Source: Mesotaenium endlicherianum (taxonomy: Eukaryota > Streptophyta > Zygnematophyceae > Zygnematales > Mesotaeniaceae). From it: DNA of 31,269 nt. Below are positions 30,192 through 31,269 of the stretch, piece by piece. Location: NCBI GenBank assembly GCA_009602735.1, contig WELA01010062.1, positions 84,900 to 116,168 of the forward strand, written 5' to 3'. Every line of letters starts with the position of its first letter. The first letter of the stretch is position 1. The translations under genes were made by a program, and so were the position numbers. The notes beneath the pieces are model-generated. The model was not told the origin of the DNA. It worked only from the letters and a program-made list of their open reading frames with translations, and did no database searches.

Positions 30192-31269
30192 GCAGTTCTT
30201 GGTAGGGAGACCACCCAGTCCATGGATATAGTTTCCCAGCGTCCAGCTGGGATGGGTAGCGGTTGCAAGAGACCTCCGGGTGGTGTGTGCCGAGACTTAT
30301 TTCTCTGACACTGGTCACAGGACTTGACATATTTCAAGACCTCCCGGGGTAACCCCTCCCAATGATAATGTTTTGCCAGTTTGCCAACAGTTTTGGCCTG
30401 CCCCAAATGTCCACCCAGGAGACTGTCATGAGCTTGACTCAGTAAGAGAGACCTTATTTCCAAGTCGTTAGGAATGACCAGCTTCAGCCTGCCTGAAGTG
30501 GTTCCATTCACCCAGACCCCTCCCTTAAGCTTATTCTCGAGTGTAGTAGCACGACACATACCAGTAGTGGGGCTGGGCTCAAATGTTGGGTCGGAAAAGT
30601 AGGCTTTCCTAAGTTGTTCAAGGAAGGACCTTTTCACCTTTAGTGAAGTGAGTGCACACAGGACTTTATCTACAGTATGCTGACTAAAGTTCCTTTCTTG
30701 CAAGTCAGGTCTTCTAGAGAGTGCATCAGCAGGATTCAACTTCCCTGGTTTGTAGTCGATCTGGACTTGGAACTGCTCCAGCATCTGGCTCCAGCGGTTC
30801 TCCCTCCTCGACAGCTTGGACTTCTTCTGAAAGTGGGTCAGAGCTAGATGATCTGTAATCACCTTAAAAGCTTTACCATGTAAGTATGCTCTCCACTGTT
30901 TGAGTACATGAATGATAGCTAGCAGCTCTTTATCATGCACTGAGTAATTAATCTCCGCTGGATTAAATTTCATAGACTCATACAACACAGGATGCCACTC
31001 CTGCCGTACCTTACCATCCTTTGTGGTCTTCTCAGCAGGCTGCAACAAAATAGCACCCATGGCAAAGTTAGAGGCATCAGTGACCACCTGCACGGGTTTG
31101 CTGGGGTCATACACGGCTAGCACTGGGGCAGAACAAAGGGCATCTTTAAGGGTCTAGAAGGCCGCCTGCTGCTCTTCCCCCCACACATACCTGATGTCTT
31201 TCTTAGTAAGGTCAGTCAATTTACTGGCCTTTGTGGAATAATTCTCAATAAATCTCCTATAGTAGTTAG
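30177..31269 (-). pseudogene. pol: Ty3/gypsy RT C-terminal end, RNase H and integrase N terminus (third element, partial)
   Basis: Same frame from the right edge: YYRRFI of the RT connection, a nonsense TAG at 31154-31156, then RNase H (VTDASNFAMGAILLQ, TDHLALTHF), the integrase zinc finger (HDSLLGGHLG with CDQCQRNK), and the first catalytic Asp in SMDWVVSLP. The stop replaces what is normally Gln in this family (AF-stop-TLKDAL), so this copy cannot make full Pol unless the codon is suppressed or a sequencing error. The remainder of RT, protease and gag lie to the right, outside the window. Confidence 0.85.

Overview
The window is nuclear DNA of a streptophyte (plant-lineage) eukaryote. The host genes have many short exons with GT-AG introns, their closest remembered relatives are land-plant proteins (a RBL15-type rhomboid, an RPUS6-type organellar pseudouridine synthase, VPS45), and about half the window is chromodomain Ty3/gypsy retrotransposon. 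A charophyte alga such as Chara is my best guess; that is inference. There are no bacterial operons, rRNA or CRISPR features.

Layout. (1) 1-1048, plus: last three exons of a SAM-dependent methyltransferase whose 5' part lies off the left edge. (2) 1821-8510: a complete, young Ty3/gypsy chromovirus on the minus strand, with two 503-bp LTRs differing at three positions, a TGTTA target-site duplication, an initiator-Met-type primer binding site, a G-rich polypurine tract, gag, and a pol joined to gag by a recognisable -1 frameshift signal. (3) 8511-10461: AT-rich spacer holding an 824-bp TIR element (9091-9914). (4) 10462-15196, minus: complete 13-exon VPS45 gene (584 aa). (5) 16068-19980, plus: complete nine-exon RPUS6-like pseudouridine synthase (621 aa) with a transit-like N terminus. 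(6) 20431-24448, minus: complete ten-exon RBL15-like rhomboid (436 aa) that lacks the expected C-terminal UBA domain. (7) 24449-31269: retrotransposon territory, with a decayed integrase/chromodomain 3' end (25219-26282), an unidentified 555-codon intronless ORF (27118-28785), and a third Ty3/gypsy pol (29110 to past the right edge) carrying a nonsense codon and an assembly scar with an N.

How the parts relate. VPS45 and RPUS6 are head to head, with 871 bp between their start codons; RPUS6 and the rhomboid are tail to tail, with 450 bp between their stops. These three genes form a compact host island between repeat blocks. All three Ty3/gypsy pieces lie on the minus strand. Exon models were built by eye from splice consensus, reading phase and remembered family resemblance; every junction listed keeps the frame and each complete model sums to a multiple of three. 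The least understood object is the 27118-28785 ORF with its possible spliced leader, lying between a pol gene and a PPT/LTR-like junction.
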